Source of the DNA: Streptomyces sp. CoH27
GTDB taxonomy: Bacteria > Actinomycetota > Actinomycetes > Streptomycetales > Streptomycetaceae
Length of the DNA: 64,000 bases
Direction: 5' to 3'
NCBI RefSeq assembly: GCF_020181035.1
Contig: NZ_JAIQYY010000015.1
Coordinates: forward strand, 106,800 to 170,799
A program made the position numbers and the translations under genes. Positions 33,535-44,400 of the stretch are shown here, piece by piece (the stretch's first letter is position 1; every line of letters starts with the position of its first letter). The notes under the pieces are model-generated. The model made no database searches. It was not told where the DNA came from and saw nothing but the letters and a program-made list of their open reading frames with translations.

Positions 33535-34077
33535 TCCCTCCGTGAGCGCGTCCCCGTCGGGTGCGGTCCTGGCGTCGAACGTCCACTGCGCGATGAGCCC
33601 GGTCATCAGGGTCATGTAGAAGCGGCCGAGGGTGTCGGCCGTCTCGTCGGACACCTCCTCCTCCGGCACACCCTGGAGGAGGGACACGAGCCCGCGCCCG
33701 CCCTCGCGCTGGGCGCGGGCCAGATGGTCGCGCACCTCGGGCATGTCGATGGTCATGACCTCCATGCTCAGGCGCCACATCGAGTTCGGCTCCCGCATGG
33801 TGCCGACGATGTTCGACCACACGTGCCGGAAGCGCTCCAGCGAACCGGGCGCGCCCTCGATCACGGTGCCGTCGGCGCCGTCGAAGGCGTCGGACAGATT
33901 CTCCACCAGCCCGATGTAGGCCTGCGCGAGAAGCGCGTCCTTCGAGCCGTAGTGGTAGCCGATCGAGGCCAGGTTGGTCCCCGAGGCCTTGACGATGTCG
34001 CGCGCGGTGGTGCGCGCGAACCCCTTCTCCAGCAGGCAGCGCTTGGCGCCTTCGAGCAGATCCTCACGGTGTCCCAT
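33499..34077 (-). CDS. TetR family repressor (efflux regulator)
   Basis: A 192-aa TetR protein with HTH MGHREDLLEGAKRCLLEKGF followed by ARTTARDIVKASGTNLASIG and YHYGSKDALL, the strongly conserved S-G-N-ASI-YHYGSK form. The C-terminal domain has GRFYMTLMTGLIAQWTFD. The start at 34077 has a GGTGAGG-like ribosome site; the frame begins 8 codons earlier at 34101 without one. It is divergent from the 14-helix MFS exporter at 34174, a classical repressor/efflux pair, with an AT-rich 96-bp intergenic region. Its end overlaps the convergent MFS gene. Confidence 0.9.
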   Translation of the reverse strand: MGHREDLLEGAKRCLLEKGFARTTARDIVKASGTNLASIGYHYGSKDALLAQAYIGLVENLSDAFDGADGTVIEGAPGSLERFRHVWSNIVGTMREPNSMWRLSMEVMTIDMPEVRDHLARAQREGGRGLVSLLQGVPEEEVSDETADTLGRFYMTLMTGLIAQWTFDARTAPDGDALTEGLRQIVEAAGKS

Positions 34078-34105
34078 GCGCCTCACCCTACCCCGATCCA
34101 TACAA

Positions 34106-34166
34106 CCGTCCTATACGCATGACCTATACATCCGTTCTAGACAAGCGTTTAAGACGCTCGTATATT
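34106..34166. promoter_or_regulatory. Divergent TetR/efflux promoter-operator region
   Basis: This AT-rich stretch contains two CCTATAC direct repeats (about 34112 and 34126), the inverted repeat AGCGT-TTAAG-ACGCT (about 34144-34158) and a TATATT box (34161-34166) 7 nt before the exporter ATG, consistent with a leaderless promoter overlapped by a repressor site. Confidence 0.5.
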
Positions 34167-34173
34167 TCTCGGC

Positions 34174-35700
34174 ATGACGAACCTGACGGGCACCACCCCC
34201 ACCGCCGGCGCCGAGGGCGCCCGCGCCGGACGCCGTGAGTGGACCGCTCTCGGCGTGCTGATGCTGCCGCTGCTGCTGGTCTCGATGGACGTCTCCGTCC
34301 TGTACTTCGCGACCCCCGCGATCAGCGCCGACCTGCACCCGAGCGGCACCCAGCAGCTGTGGATCTACGACATCTACGCCTTCGTCCTGGCCGGCCTGCT
34401 GATGACGATGGGCTCCCTCGGCGACCGCATCGGCCGCCGCAAGCTGCTCCTCACGGGCGCCCTCGCCTTCGGCGGAGCCTCGCTCCTCGCGGCCTACGCC
34501 GGCAGTGCCGGGACCCTGATCGCGGCCCGCGCGATCCTCGGCGTCGGCGGCGCGACCCTGATGCCGTCCACGATGGCGCTGCTGCGCACGATGTTCACCG
34601 ACCCCGCCCAGCGGGCGAAGGCGATCGGTCTGTGGTCCGGCGTGATGACCGGCGGTATCGCGCTCGGCTCGGTGATGAGCGGCATCCTCGTCGAGCACTT
34701 CTGGTGGGGCTCGGTCTTCCTGGTCAACCTGCCCGCGATGGCGCTGCTGCTGGTCCTCGGCCCGGTGCTGCTGCCGGAGTCCAGGGACCCGAACCCGGGC
34801 CGCTTCGACTGGCCGAGCGTCCCGCTGTCGATGGCCGCCGTGCTCCCCGTGATCTACGGCCTGAAGGAGATCCCGTCCGAGGGCTGGCACCCGCTCTACG
34901 TCGTCTCGATCGCCGTCGGCCTGCTCTTCACGGCCCTGTTCGTGCACCGCCAGCGCACCGCGGCCTCCCCGCTCATCCCGCCGGCCCTGCTCAAGGGCCA
35001 CGGCTTCACCCCGGCCCTGGTGCTGAACCTCGTCGCCGCCCTCGCGATGATGGGCTCGGCCATCTTCACCACGCAGTACCTGCAGTCGGTCCTCGGCTTC
35101 AGCCCGCTGTCGGCGGCCCTGTGGAGCCTGCTGCCCTCGGTGTTCATCGGCTTCGCCGGTCCGATCACCGCAGCGCTCGTCCAGCGGGGCGTCAACCGGG
35201 GGTACGTCGTCGCCGGCGGCTTCGGCGCCATGGCGGCCGGTTACGCGATGCTCACCCTCCTCGGCACCGACTCGCTGTGGCTGGTGCTGGCCGGGGCCGG
35301 CGTGCTCGCCTGCGGGATGGTCGCGATCTCGTCCCAGCTGGTGGACCTGGCCATGAGCAGCGCCCCGGTGGAGCGGGCGGGCACGGCGTCCTCGCTGCTG
35401 GAGACCGGCACCGAGTTCGGCGGCGCGCTCGGCATGGCGGTGCTCGGCTCCATCGGTACGGCGGTCTACCGCCACCAGATGCCGGCCACGGCCCCCGCCG
35501 AGGCCCGCGAGACCCTGGGCGGCGCCCTCGCCACGGCCGCCCACCTGCCCGGCCGGGCCGGCGAGTCCCTCCTCGCCACGGCCCGGGAGGCCTTCACCGA
35601 CGGTATGCGGGGCGCCGCGATCGCCGGGGTGGTGCTTCTGGTGCTGGCGGCGGTGGGGGCGGCGGTGTCGCTGCGGAGGATCGAGGTCAGGGAGAAGTAG
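34174..35700 (+). CDS. MFS drug exporter, DHA2 (14-TMS) family
   Basis: A 508-aa proton-driven multidrug exporter of the QacA/SmvA-type. It has about 14 hydrophobic helices, motif D1 LLLVSMDVSVLYFATPAIS (the Asp in helix 1), motif A GSLGDRIGRRKLLLTG, motif B ARAILGVGGATLMPS and motif C GIALGSVMSGILVEHFWWG. No Shine-Dalgarno; the -10 box ends 7 nt before the ATG, so translation is probably from a leaderless transcript. The adjacent divergent TetR gene is the likely repressor. A perfect bidirectional hairpin follows. Confidence 0.92.
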   Translation: MTNLTGTTPTAGAEGARAGRREWTALGVLMLPLLLVSMDVSVLYFATPAISADLHPSGTQQLWIYDIYAFVLAGLLMTMGSLGDRIGRRKLLLTGALAFGGASLLAAYAGSAGTLIAARAILGVGGATLMPSTMALLRTMFTDPAQRAKAIGLWSGVMTGGIALGSVMSGILVEHFWWGSVFLVNLPAMALLLVLGPVLLPESRDPNPGRFDWPSVPLSMAAVLPVIYGLKEIPSEGWHPLYVVSIAVGLLFTALFVHRQRTAASPLIPPALLKGHGFTPALVLNLVAALAMMGSAIFTTQYLQSVLGFSPLSAALWSLLPSVFIGFAGPITAALVQRGVNRGYVVAGGFGAMAAGYAMLTLLGTDSLWLVLAGAGVLACGMVAISSQLVDLAMSSAPVERAGTASSLLETGTEFGGALGMAVLGSIGTAVYRHQMPATAPAEARETLGGALATAAHLPGRAGESLLATAREAFTDGMRGAAIAGVVLLVLAAVGAAVSLRRIEVREK

Positions 35701-35722
35701 GGCGGAGAAGCAGGGCAACGAC

Positions 35723-35764
35723 AAGCGCCGGACGGGCTGATGAGAATCAGCCCGTCCGGCGCTT
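35723..35764. terminator. Bidirectional terminator between MFS exporter and serA
   Basis: A perfect 19-bp stem (35723-35741 with 35746-35764) closed by a GAGA tetraloop lies 22 bp past the exporter stop and 19 bp past the serA stop on the other strand. Confidence 0.88.
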
Positions 35765-35783
35765 CAGGACGTACGTCTCAGTC

Positions 35784-37373
35784 TCAGGCGAGGTTCACCG
35801 AGCGGGCGGACGTGGCCCCGATCTCCGCGGCGACCTCGGCCAGCACACCGGCGGCCACCGTGTCGTCGACCGTCAGGACGGCCAGCGCCTCGCCGCCCGC
35901 CGCCGCACGCGCGACCTGCATACCGGCGATGTTGATGCCCGCCTCGCCGAGGATGCGGCCGACGGTGCCGACGACACCGGGACGGTCCTCGTAGCGCAGG
36001 ACGACCATGTGGTCGGCGAGCGCGAGGTCGACGTCGTACTCGCCGACGGCGACGATCTTCTGCAGGTGCTTCGGACCGGCCAGCGTGCCGGAGACCGAGA
36101 CCTCCTCGCCGCTCGCCAGCGTGCCGCGCACGGTGACGACGTTGCGGTGGTCGCTCGACTCGGAGCTGGTGGTCAGCCGGACCTCGACACCGCGCTCCTG
36201 CGCGAACAGCGGGGCGTTGACGTACGACACCGTCTCGGCGACGACGTCCTCGAAGACGCCCTTGAGCGCGGACAGCTCCAGCACCTTCACGTCGTGCTGG
36301 GTGATCTCGCCGTAGACCTCGACGTCGAGGCGGTGGGCCACCTCGCCGGCGAGCGCGGTGAAGATGCGGCCGAGGCGCTCGGCGAGCGGCAGACCGGGCT
36401 TGACGTCCTCGGCGATGACACCGCCCTGGACGTTCACCGCGTCCGGGACCAGCTCACCGGCGAGGGCGAGGCGCACGGACCTGGCGACCGCGATGCCCGC
36501 CTTCTCCTGGGCCTCGTCGGTGGAGGCGCCGAGGTGCGGGGTGCACACGACCTGGTCCAGCTCGAACAGCGGGGAGTCGGTGCAGGGCTCCTTGGCGTAC
36601 ACGTCGAGGCCGGCGCCGGCGACCCGGCCCTCCTTCAGCGCCGCGTACAGCGCCGCCTCGTCGACGATGCCGCCGCGCGCGGCGTTGACGATGCGCACGT
36701 TCGGCTTGACCTTGCGCAGCGCCTCGTCGCCGATGAGGCCGAGGGTCTCGGGGGTCTTCGGCAGGTGGACGGTGATGAAGTCGGAGACTTCGAGGAGCTC
36801 GTCCAGGGAGAGGACCTTCACGCCCATCTGCGCGGCCCGCGCGGGCTGGACGTAGGGGTCGTAGGCGACGACCTTCATGCCGAAGGCGGACATGCGCTGC
36901 GCGACCAGGGCGCCGATGCGGCCGAGGCCGACGACACCGAGGGTCTTCTCCGCGAGCTCGACACCCGTGTACTTGCTGCGCTTCCACTCGCCGTTCTTCA
37001 GCGCGGCGTTGGCCTGCGGGATGTTGCGGGCGGTGGCGAGGATCAGACCGCAGGCCAGCTCGGCGGCGGTCACGATGTTGGAGGTCGGGGCGTTGACGAC
37101 CATCACGCCGGCCTTGGTGGCGGCGGAGACGTCGACGTTGTCCAGGCCGACGCCGGCGCGGGCGACGACCTTGAGCTTCTTCGCGGCGGCGATGGCCTCG
37201 GCGTCGACCTTGGTCGCGGAACGGATCAGGATCGCGTCGACGTCGGCGATGGCGGGGAGCAGTTCGGCTCGGTCGGCTCCGTTGGTGTGCCGGATCTCGA
37301 AGTCCGGACCGAGTGCGTCCACGGTCGCGGGCGACAGCTCTTCAGCGATGAGTACGACAGGTTTCGAGCTCAC
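35784..37373 (-). CDS. serA: D-3-phosphoglycerate dehydrogenase
   Basis: A 529-aa enzyme, first step of serine synthesis, of the long actinobacterial type: substrate/NAD halves (residues 1-310), an inserted ASB domain (about 320-450) and a C-terminal ACT domain (about 455-529) for serine feedback. Motifs: ARAGVGLDNVDVSAATKAGV, LGVVGLGRIGALVAQRM (NAD), VNAARGGIVDEAALY, CTPHLGASTDEAQEKAG with the catalytic His, and MVVLRYEDRPGVVGTVGRIL opening the ACT. The GTG start lies immediately after a GTGAG-GAC-CTCAC hairpin that contains the Shine-Dalgarno GAGG. It follows ilvC by 245 bp on the same strand. Confidence 0.95.
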   Translation of the reverse strand: MSSKPVVLIAEELSPATVDALGPDFEIRHTNGADRAELLPAIADVDAILIRSATKVDAEAIAAAKKLKVVARAGVGLDNVDVSAATKAGVMVVNAPTSNIVTAAELACGLILATARNIPQANAALKNGEWKRSKYTGVELAEKTLGVVGLGRIGALVAQRMSAFGMKVVAYDPYVQPARAAQMGVKVLSLDELLEVSDFITVHLPKTPETLGLIGDEALRKVKPNVRIVNAARGGIVDEAALYAALKEGRVAGAGLDVYAKEPCTDSPLFELDQVVCTPHLGASTDEAQEKAGIAVARSVRLALAGELVPDAVNVQGGVIAEDVKPGLPLAERLGRIFTALAGEVAHRLDVEVYGEITQHDVKVLELSALKGVFEDVVAETVSYVNAPLFAQERGVEVRLTTSSESSDHRNVVTVRGTLASGEEVSVSGTLAGPKHLQKIVAVGEYDVDLALADHMVVLRYEDRPGVVGTVGRILGEAGINIAGMQVARAAAGGEALAVLTVDDTVAAGVLAEVAAEIGATSARSVNLA

Positions 37374-37386
37374 GTGAGGTCCTCAC
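37374..37386 (-). promoter_or_regulatory. Hairpin covering the serA ribosome binding site
   Basis: On the minus strand GTGAG-GAC-CTCAC ends one base before the serA GTG start and contains its only purine-rich Shine-Dalgarno core. The 5-bp stem could limit initiation. The rest of 37387-37578 shows a CGGCCGT/ACGGCCG hairpin and a likely promoter but no gene. Confidence 0.45.
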
Positions 37387-37578
37387 TAGTCCAAAGCATG
37401 CGGACGGCCGTCCCGACGGCCGCAGGCGGAGGAGGGGGCTAGCCGCGGAAGACGCACGACGCTGTGGGCCTGACGCGTATGTAGTACGGCAGTGTAGTGG
37501 CGTGACGGGGGTCGTCCTGCGCCTCTGCGGAAGGATCACCCGTCCGGGGCTGGACGGGGTGGACAACAGATGGACGCA

Positions 37579-37607
37579 GGGGGCCGGAGCAGCCTGCCCC
37601 GACCCCC
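37579..37607 (-). terminator. Terminator hairpin downstream of ilvC
   Basis: GGGGG-CCGG-GC (from 37579) pairs with GC-CCG-CCCCC (to 37607) with two mismatches and a small loop, 12 bp past the ilvC stop. Confidence 0.5.
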
Positions 37608-37618
37608 TGACGTGAGGC

Positions 37619-38617
<999 letters not shown>

Positions 38618-38748
38618 TTTGGGTTCTCTCCTTGGTGTGCAGGTTGTGCGTCCCACCGTATGACGGTGGGTGGGAAGGAAGTTTCGGGGTCTCGGCATAC
38701 GGGCGGGCGACGACGCGCCGACCGCCCGTTTTCAGCCGTACTTCAGCT

Positions 38749-39273
38749 TTACGCGGATCGGTCCAGAGCGCGCAGCGAGCGGTCCGTGATCGAACGGGCG
38801 CCACGGCCGATCGCGATCGTGCCGGACTGGACCAGCTCCTTGATGCCGAACGGCTCCAGCATCTTGAGCATGGCGGACAGCTTCTCGCTGGATCCGGTGG
38901 CTTCGATGGTCACGGCCTCCGGGGAGACGTCGACCGTCTTGGCGCGGAACAGCTGGACGATCTCCACGATCTGGGAGCGGGTCTCGTTGTCGGCGCGCAC
39001 CTTCACCAGAACGAGTTCGCGCTGAACGGCCTGACCGGGTTCCAGTTCGACGATCTTCAGCACGTTGACGAGCTTGTTGAGCTGCTTGGTGACCTGCTCC
39101 AGCGGCAGGTCCTCGACGCCCACCACGATGGTGATGCGGGAGATGTCGGGGTGCTCGGTGACACCGACCGCGAGCGAGTCGATGTTGAAGCCGCGGCGGG
39201 AGAACAGGGCGGCGATCCGGGCCAGGATGCCCGGGGTGTTCTCCACCAGGACGGAGAGCGTGTGCTTGGACAT
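38749..39273 (-). CDS. ilvN: Acetolactate synthase small (regulatory) subunit
   Basis: A 174-aa regulatory subunit with an N-terminal ACT domain (HTLSVLVENTPGILARIAAL, FSRRGFNIDSLAVGVTEHPD, ISRITIVVG) that binds valine and a C-terminal ACT-like half (RELVLVKVRADNETRSQIVE, VTIEATGSSEKLSAMLKMLEPFGI). Length and layout match bacterial IlvN/IlvH. It is 22 bp after ilvB and would be cotranscribed with it under the leader attenuator. Confidence 0.95.
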   Translation of the reverse strand: MSKHTLSVLVENTPGILARIAALFSRRGFNIDSLAVGVTEHPDISRITIVVGVEDLPLEQVTKQLNKLVNVLKIVELEPGQAVQRELVLVKVRADNETRSQIVEIVQLFRAKTVDVSPEAVTIEATGSSEKLSAMLKMLEPFGIKELVQSGTIAIGRGARSITDRSLRALDRSA

Positions 39274-39295
39274 GGTCTTTTTACGTCTCTCTCGC

Positions 39296-41149
39296 TCAGT
39301 CGTCTTCGTTGTCGCCGAAGTCGGGGCGGACGTCCCGGGCGGCCATGATCTCGTCGTTGGAGGTGCCGGCGGCGACCATCGGCCAGACCATCGCGTCCTC
39401 GTGGACGATGAAGTCGATGACGACCGGGCGGTCGTTGATGGAGTTCGCCTCCTCGATGACCTTGTCCAGGTCCTCGGGGCGCTCGCAGCGCAGGCCCACG
39501 CAGCCCATCGCCTCGGACAGCTTCACGAAGTCCGGCACGCGGGTGCCCCGGGCCTCCGGGTTGATGTCGTCGGGGCCGCTGTGCAGGACGGTGTTGGAGT
39601 AGCGCTGGTTGTAGAACAGGGTCTGCCACTGGCGGACCATGCCGAGGGCGCCGTTGTTGATGATGGCGACCTTGATCGGGATGTTGTTCAGGGCGCAGGT
39701 GGTCAGTTCCTGGTTGGTCATCTGGAAGCAGCCGTCGCCGTCGATCGCCCAGACCGTGCGGTCCGGCTGTCCGGCCTTGGCGCCCATGGCGGCCGGGACC
39801 GCGTAGCCCATGGTTCCGGCGCCGCCGGAGTTCAGCCAGGTGGCGGGCTTCTCGTACTGGATGAAGTGCGCGGACCACATCTGGTGCTGGCCGACGCCCG
39901 CGGCGAAGATCGTGCCCTCGGGCGCGAGCTGTCCGATGCGCTCGATGACCGCTTGCGGGGAGAGCGAGCCGTCCTCGGGCTGGTCGTAGCCGAGCGGGTA
40001 GGTGTCGCGCCAGCGGTTGAGGTCGCTCCACCAGGCGGTGTAGTCGCCCTTGTGGCCCTCGCTGTGCTCCTTCTGCACGGCCTGGACCAGGTCGGCGATG
40101 ACCTCGCGGGCGTCCCCGACGATCGGCACGTCGGCGGCGCGGTTCTTGCCGATCTCGGCGGGGTCGATGTCGGCGTGGACGATCTTGGCGTACGGGGCGA
40201 AGCTGTCCAGCTTGCCGGTGACGCGGTCGTCGAAGCGGGCGCCGAGGGCGACGATCAGGTCGGCCTTCTGCAGCGCGGTGACGGCGGTGACCGCACCGTG
40301 CATGCCCGGCATTCCCACGTGCAGCGGGTGGCTGTCGGGGAACGCGCCGAGCGCCATCAGGGTGGTGGTGACGGGCGCTCCGGTGAGTTCAGCGAGGACC
40401 TTCAGCTCGGCGGTGGCCTGCGCCTTGATGACGCCGCCGCCGACGTAGAGGACGGGCCGCCGGGCGGAGGTGATCAGCTTGGCGGCCTCGCGGATCTGCT
40501 TGGCGTGCGGCTTGGTCACCGGGCGGTAGCCGGGCAGGTCCATGGTGGGCGGCCAGGAGAAGGTGGTCTTCGCCTGGAGGGCGTCCTTGGCGATGTCGAC
40601 CAGAACCGGGCCCGGGCGGCCGGTGGAGGCGATGTGGAACGCCTGCGCGATGACCCGGGGGATGTCCTCGGCCTTGGTGACGAGGAAGTTGTGCTTGGTG
40701 ATCGGCATGGTGATGCCGACGATGTCCGCCTCCTGGAAGGCGTCGGTGCCGATCGACTTCGAGGCGACCTGGCCGGTGATCGCGACCAGCGGCACGGAGT
40801 CCATGTGGGCGTCGGCGATCGGCGTGACCAGGTTGGTGGCGCCCGGCCCGGAGGTGGCCATGCAGACACCGACCTTGCCGGTGGCCTGCGCGTAGCCGGT
40901 GGCCGCGTGGCCGGCGCCCTGCTCGTGGCGGACCAGGACGTGGCGCACCCGCGTCGAGTCCATCAGCGGGTCGTACGCCGGCAGGATCGCGCCGCCGGGA
41001 ATGCCGAATACCGTGTCCGCGCCGACCTCCTCAAGGGAGCGGATGAGGGACTGCGCACCCGTGACGTGCTCGACGGGGGCGGACTGCTGTCCTCCGGATC
41101 GGGGCCGCGGCTGCGGATGGGCCCCGGTGGCCTGCTCGGTCATCGGCAT
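39296..41149 (-). CDS. ilvB: Acetolactate synthase large (catalytic) subunit
   Basis: A 617-aa thiamine-diphosphate enzyme forming acetolactate or acetohydroxybutyrate. Visible: the ThDP-activating Glu in VLVRHEQGAGHAATGYAQAT, GVCMATSGPGATNLVTPIAD, ALVAITGQV-like VPLVAITGQVASKSIGTDAF, FAD segment region VIVALGARFDDRVTGKL (as LIVALGARFDDRVTGKL) and the ThDP motif WAIDGDGCFQMTNQELTTC then NIPIKVAIINNGALGMVRQW. The first ~40 residues are a Pro/Gln-rich extension typical of Streptomyces IlvB. The transcript leader carries an Ile-Leu-Val leader peptide and intrinsic terminator. Confidence 0.95.
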   Translation of the reverse strand: MPMTEQATGAHPQPRPRSGGQQSAPVEHVTGAQSLIRSLEEVGADTVFGIPGGAILPAYDPLMDSTRVRHVLVRHEQGAGHAATGYAQATGKVGVCMATSGPGATNLVTPIADAHMDSVPLVAITGQVASKSIGTDAFQEADIVGITMPITKHNFLVTKAEDIPRVIAQAFHIASTGRPGPVLVDIAKDALQAKTTFSWPPTMDLPGYRPVTKPHAKQIREAAKLITSARRPVLYVGGGVIKAQATAELKVLAELTGAPVTTTLMALGAFPDSHPLHVGMPGMHGAVTAVTALQKADLIVALGARFDDRVTGKLDSFAPYAKIVHADIDPAEIGKNRAADVPIVGDAREVIADLVQAVQKEHSEGHKGDYTAWWSDLNRWRDTYPLGYDQPEDGSLSPQAVIERIGQLAPEGTIFAAGVGQHQMWSAHFIQYEKPATWLNSGGAGTMGYAVPAAMGAKAGQPDRTVWAIDGDGCFQMTNQELTTCALNNIPIKVAIINNGALGMVRQWQTLFYNQRYSNTVLHSGPDDINPEARGTRVPDFVKLSEAMGCVGLRCERPEDLDKVIEEANSINDRPVVIDFIVHEDAMVWPMVAAGTSNDEIMAARDVRPDFGDNEDD

Positions 41150-41223
41150 TCTCTTCTCGATGCTGAGGGTTTTTGCGAGGTTTGTGCGGAGTTCAAGCGC
41201 TGCACGATCGGTGCTCGTGCAAC

Positions 41224-41257
41224 AAAAAACCCCTCGTGCCGAAAGGCAAGCGAGGGG
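41224..41257 (-). terminator. Attenuator terminator of the ilvBNC leader
   Basis: On the minus strand CCCCTCG pairs with CGAGGGG (7 bp) and TGCC with GGCA inside, followed by six T residues (A-run 41224-41229). It lies 54 bp after the leader peptide stop and 75 bp before ilvB. It is nearly the same design as the cimA attenuator (GAGGGG then T6). Confidence 0.88.
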
Positions 41258-41311
41258 AGCGCGCCGGTGTGGTCGCTGGGGATTCCGGATCGTCCTCCGG
41301 TGGGTCCCAGC

Positions 41312-41353
41312 TCAGCCGACGCGCTTGCCAAGTACGAGAATTCGGGTGCGCAT
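41312..41353 (-). CDS. ilvBNC leader peptide MRTRILVLGKRVG
   Basis: A 13-residue open frame with consecutive Ile-Leu-Val-Leu and a later Val, all three branched-chain amino acids, using the rare codons ATT, GTA and CTT. The peptide is the one I know as the predicted ilvB leader of Streptomyces from comparative genomics. A TTGACA (plus 41385-41390) and a GAGGGT -10-like box ending 7 nt before the ATG suggest that transcription starts at the ATG itself, i.e. a leaderless leader peptide, as in Streptomyces trp attenuators. Ribosome stalling would prevent the terminator at 41224-41257. Confidence 0.85.
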   Translation of the reverse strand: MRTRILVLGKRVG

Positions 41354-41359
41354 GGCACT

Positions 41360-41390
41360 GACCCTCTCCCCGGCGCACACCACGTGTCAA
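41360..41390 (-). promoter_or_regulatory. Promoter of the ilvBNC operon
   Basis: Minus-strand TTGACA (-35, 41385-41390), an 18-bp spacer and GAGGGT (-10-like) 7 nt upstream of the leader ATG. The consensus -35 is the best in the window. Nothing else is seen between 41391 and 41490. Confidence 0.65.
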
Positions 41391-41490
41391 GTGGGTGGGA
41401 CGGGAGTCTCAGCATGTGAGCGATGGGCACGGTCGCCTCCGGAGACAGGGACCCTGCTGCCCTGCGGCGGACAGCGGGGACACTCCCTGT

Positions 41491-44400
41491 CTACACCCCC
41501 GCGCCCCTCTCCTCCATGGCTCGCTCGCCGCCGGGCCGCACCGGCCGGTGCGGCTCGCGCACACTGCCCGCGAACGCCGGTTCCGCCGGTGGATGCGGCA
41601 CGGGGTAGTGGCCGGATCCGAGCGCCCGGCGCAGCCGGTACTCGTCCACGGGACCGGTGAACGCCATGCCCTGCCCGTGGGTGCAGCCCATCGCGCGCAG
41701 CGCGACCACCTGCTCCGGCAGGTCCACGCCCTCGGCCACGGACTGCAGTCCGAGGTCCCCGGCGATCCGCAGCAGACCGCTGGTGATCTTGTGCAGCCGC
41801 GCGGACTCCACGACGCCCTCGACCAGGCTGCGGTCGAGCTTGAGGATGTCCACCGGGAGCCTGCGCAGGGCCGTGATGGCCGCGTAGCCGCTGCCGAAGC
41901 CGTCCAGCGCGATCCGCACCCCGAGCCGGCTGAGCGCGGTCAGTCTGCGCTCCAGCTCGTCCAGGGAGACCCGCGGATCGGTGTCGGACAGCTCCAGCAC
42001 CAGGGCGCCGGGCGGCAGCCCGTGCCGGGTCAGCAGTGCCTCCACCGGGCCGAGCGGCATGGAGCGGTCCAGCAGCCGCCGGGCGCTGATCCGGACGGCC
42101 ACCGGCACGACGAGCCCGGTCGCGGCCCGCTCGGCGGCCTGCTCGACGGCCTCCTCCAGGATCCAGCGGTCCAGCTCGGCGGCCTTGTCGCCGTCCTCGG
42201 TCACCCGCAGGAACTCCGCCGGGGTGAACAGCACCCCCTGCGAGGAGCGCCAGCGTGCCTGTGCGGAGACCGCGGTGATCCGGCCGTTCTCCAGGCACAC
42301 CACCGGCTGGTGCAGCAGCGCGAACTCGCCGTCGTGCAGCGCGGCACGCAGCCGCGTGGCCAGCTCCGCCTTGCGTACGACGTCCTGCTGCATCTGTGGT
42401 TTGTACAGCTCGACGCGGCCCTTTCCGGCCGCCTTCGCGCGGTACATCGCCAGGTCGGCGTTGCGCAGCAACTCGCCCGCGCCGAGGCCCGGTTCGGCGA
42501 AAGCGACGCCGATGGACGCGTTGACCCGGACGTCGTTGCCGTCGATGGCGTAGGGCTGGGAGAGGGTCATCCTGAGGCGGTCGGCGAGCTCCAGGATGTT
42601 CCGCTCCCGGGCGGCACGGTCACGGGTGCCGTCCCCGACGATCAGGGCCGCGAACTCGTCGCCGCCGAGCCGGGAGGCGGTGTCCCCCTGCCGTACGGCG
42701 TCCTGGAGTCTGCGGGCGGCCTGGACGAGCAGCTCGTCCCCGGCCTGGTGCCCGATCGTGTCGTTGACGGCCTTGAAGCCGTCCAGGTCGATGAAGAGCA
42801 CCGCCGTGTTGCGCAGGGCGGTGCCCCGGTCGGTGGCGCGGCGGCCGGACAGGGCCTGCTGGACACGCCGGGTGAACAGCGCGCGGTTGGGCAGGTCGGT
42901 CAGCGGGTCGTGCTCGGCGTTGTGCTGCAGCTGTGCCTGCAGGCGGACGCGCTCGGTCACGTCCCGGCTGTTGAAGATCAGCCCGCCGTGGTGGCGGTTG
43001 ACCGTCGACTCGACGTTGAGCCAGCCGCCGTCGCCGGAGCGGAAGCGGCACTCGATGCGGGTGGTGGGCTCCTGCAGCGGGCTGGCGACCAGGAAGCGCC
43101 GTACCTCGTGCACCACGCAGCCCAGGTCCTCGGGGTGGATGAGGGCGGCCAGCTCGGTGCCCACCAGCTCCTCGGCGGGCCGGCCGTAGACCCCGGCGGC
43201 GGCCGGGGAGACGTACCGGAGGGTGCCGTTGGGTGCGGCGATCATGATGACGTCGCTGGAACCCTGGACCAGGGAGCGGAAGTGGTTCTCCTGCTGCGCC
43301 AGTTCCTGGGTGAGGGTGATGTTGTCCAGCAGCATGATGCCCTGCCGGATCACGAGCGCGAGCACGACCATGCCCGCCGTGATCAGCACGACGTGGTCGG
43401 GCCGGCGGCCGTCGAGGACGTTGTACAGGATGCCCAGGGTGCACACGGCGGCGGCGAGGTAAGGGGTGAGCGCGGCGAGGGAACCGGTGAGCGGACGGTC
43501 GGCCGGATAGCGGCTGTGGTCGCCGCCCGGGGCGGGCGCGGGCATGGGGTGGTGGCCCGTACCGCGCTGACCGGGCTGTCCGGGCACGTGCTCGTGAACG
43601 ACGCGCGTGTGCCTGTCCGGTACGTGCGCCTCCTGCGCCCCTCTGCGGCGGGGGGCGGCCCAGGGAGCGTAGGCGAGCAGCAGCGAACCGGCGAACCAGC
43701 CGGCGTCCAGCAGCTGTCCTGAGCGGTAGCTGTTGTGCAGCAGCGGGGAGGTGAACAGCGCGTCGCACATCACGGTCAGTCCGAGCGCGCCGATCGCGGT
43801 GTTCACCGCCGTACGGCTGCCCGGGGCGCGCCGGAAGTGCAGCGCGAGCACCATGCTGACCAGCGCGATGTCGAACAGCGGGTAGGCCAGCGACAGCGCG
43901 GTGTGCGCCACGCTCGGTCCGTCGAAGCGGGCCGCCTGGGCGAGCGCGAGGCTCCACGACAGGGTCAGCAGCGAGCCGCCGATCAGCCAGGCGTCCAGCC
44001 CCAGGCAGATCCAGCCGGCCTTGGTCACCGGCCGTTTCGCCAGCACCAGCAGGCCCACGATGGCGGGCGGCGCGAAGCACAGGAAGAACAGGTCGGCGCA
44101 GCTGGGCGTGGGCACGGGACGGTCGAGGACGACCTCGTACCACCCCCAGACCCCGTTGCCCAGGCACGCCATCATCGACGACAGGGCGAACAGCAGCCAG
44201 GCGGACCGGAAGCGGACGCGTGGACTGCGGCCGTACAGGAAGCAGGAGACGGCGGCGGCGCCCGCCGCCGCGCTCAGCCCGAAGTCGCCCATGATCAACG
44301 CCACTTCGTGCGCACCCCAGTCGAACGCGGCCCCGACGGCGTAGGCCGCGCAGACCAGGGCGAGGACGAGTTGCTCCGTCACGCGCGCGCCCTCACCGGC

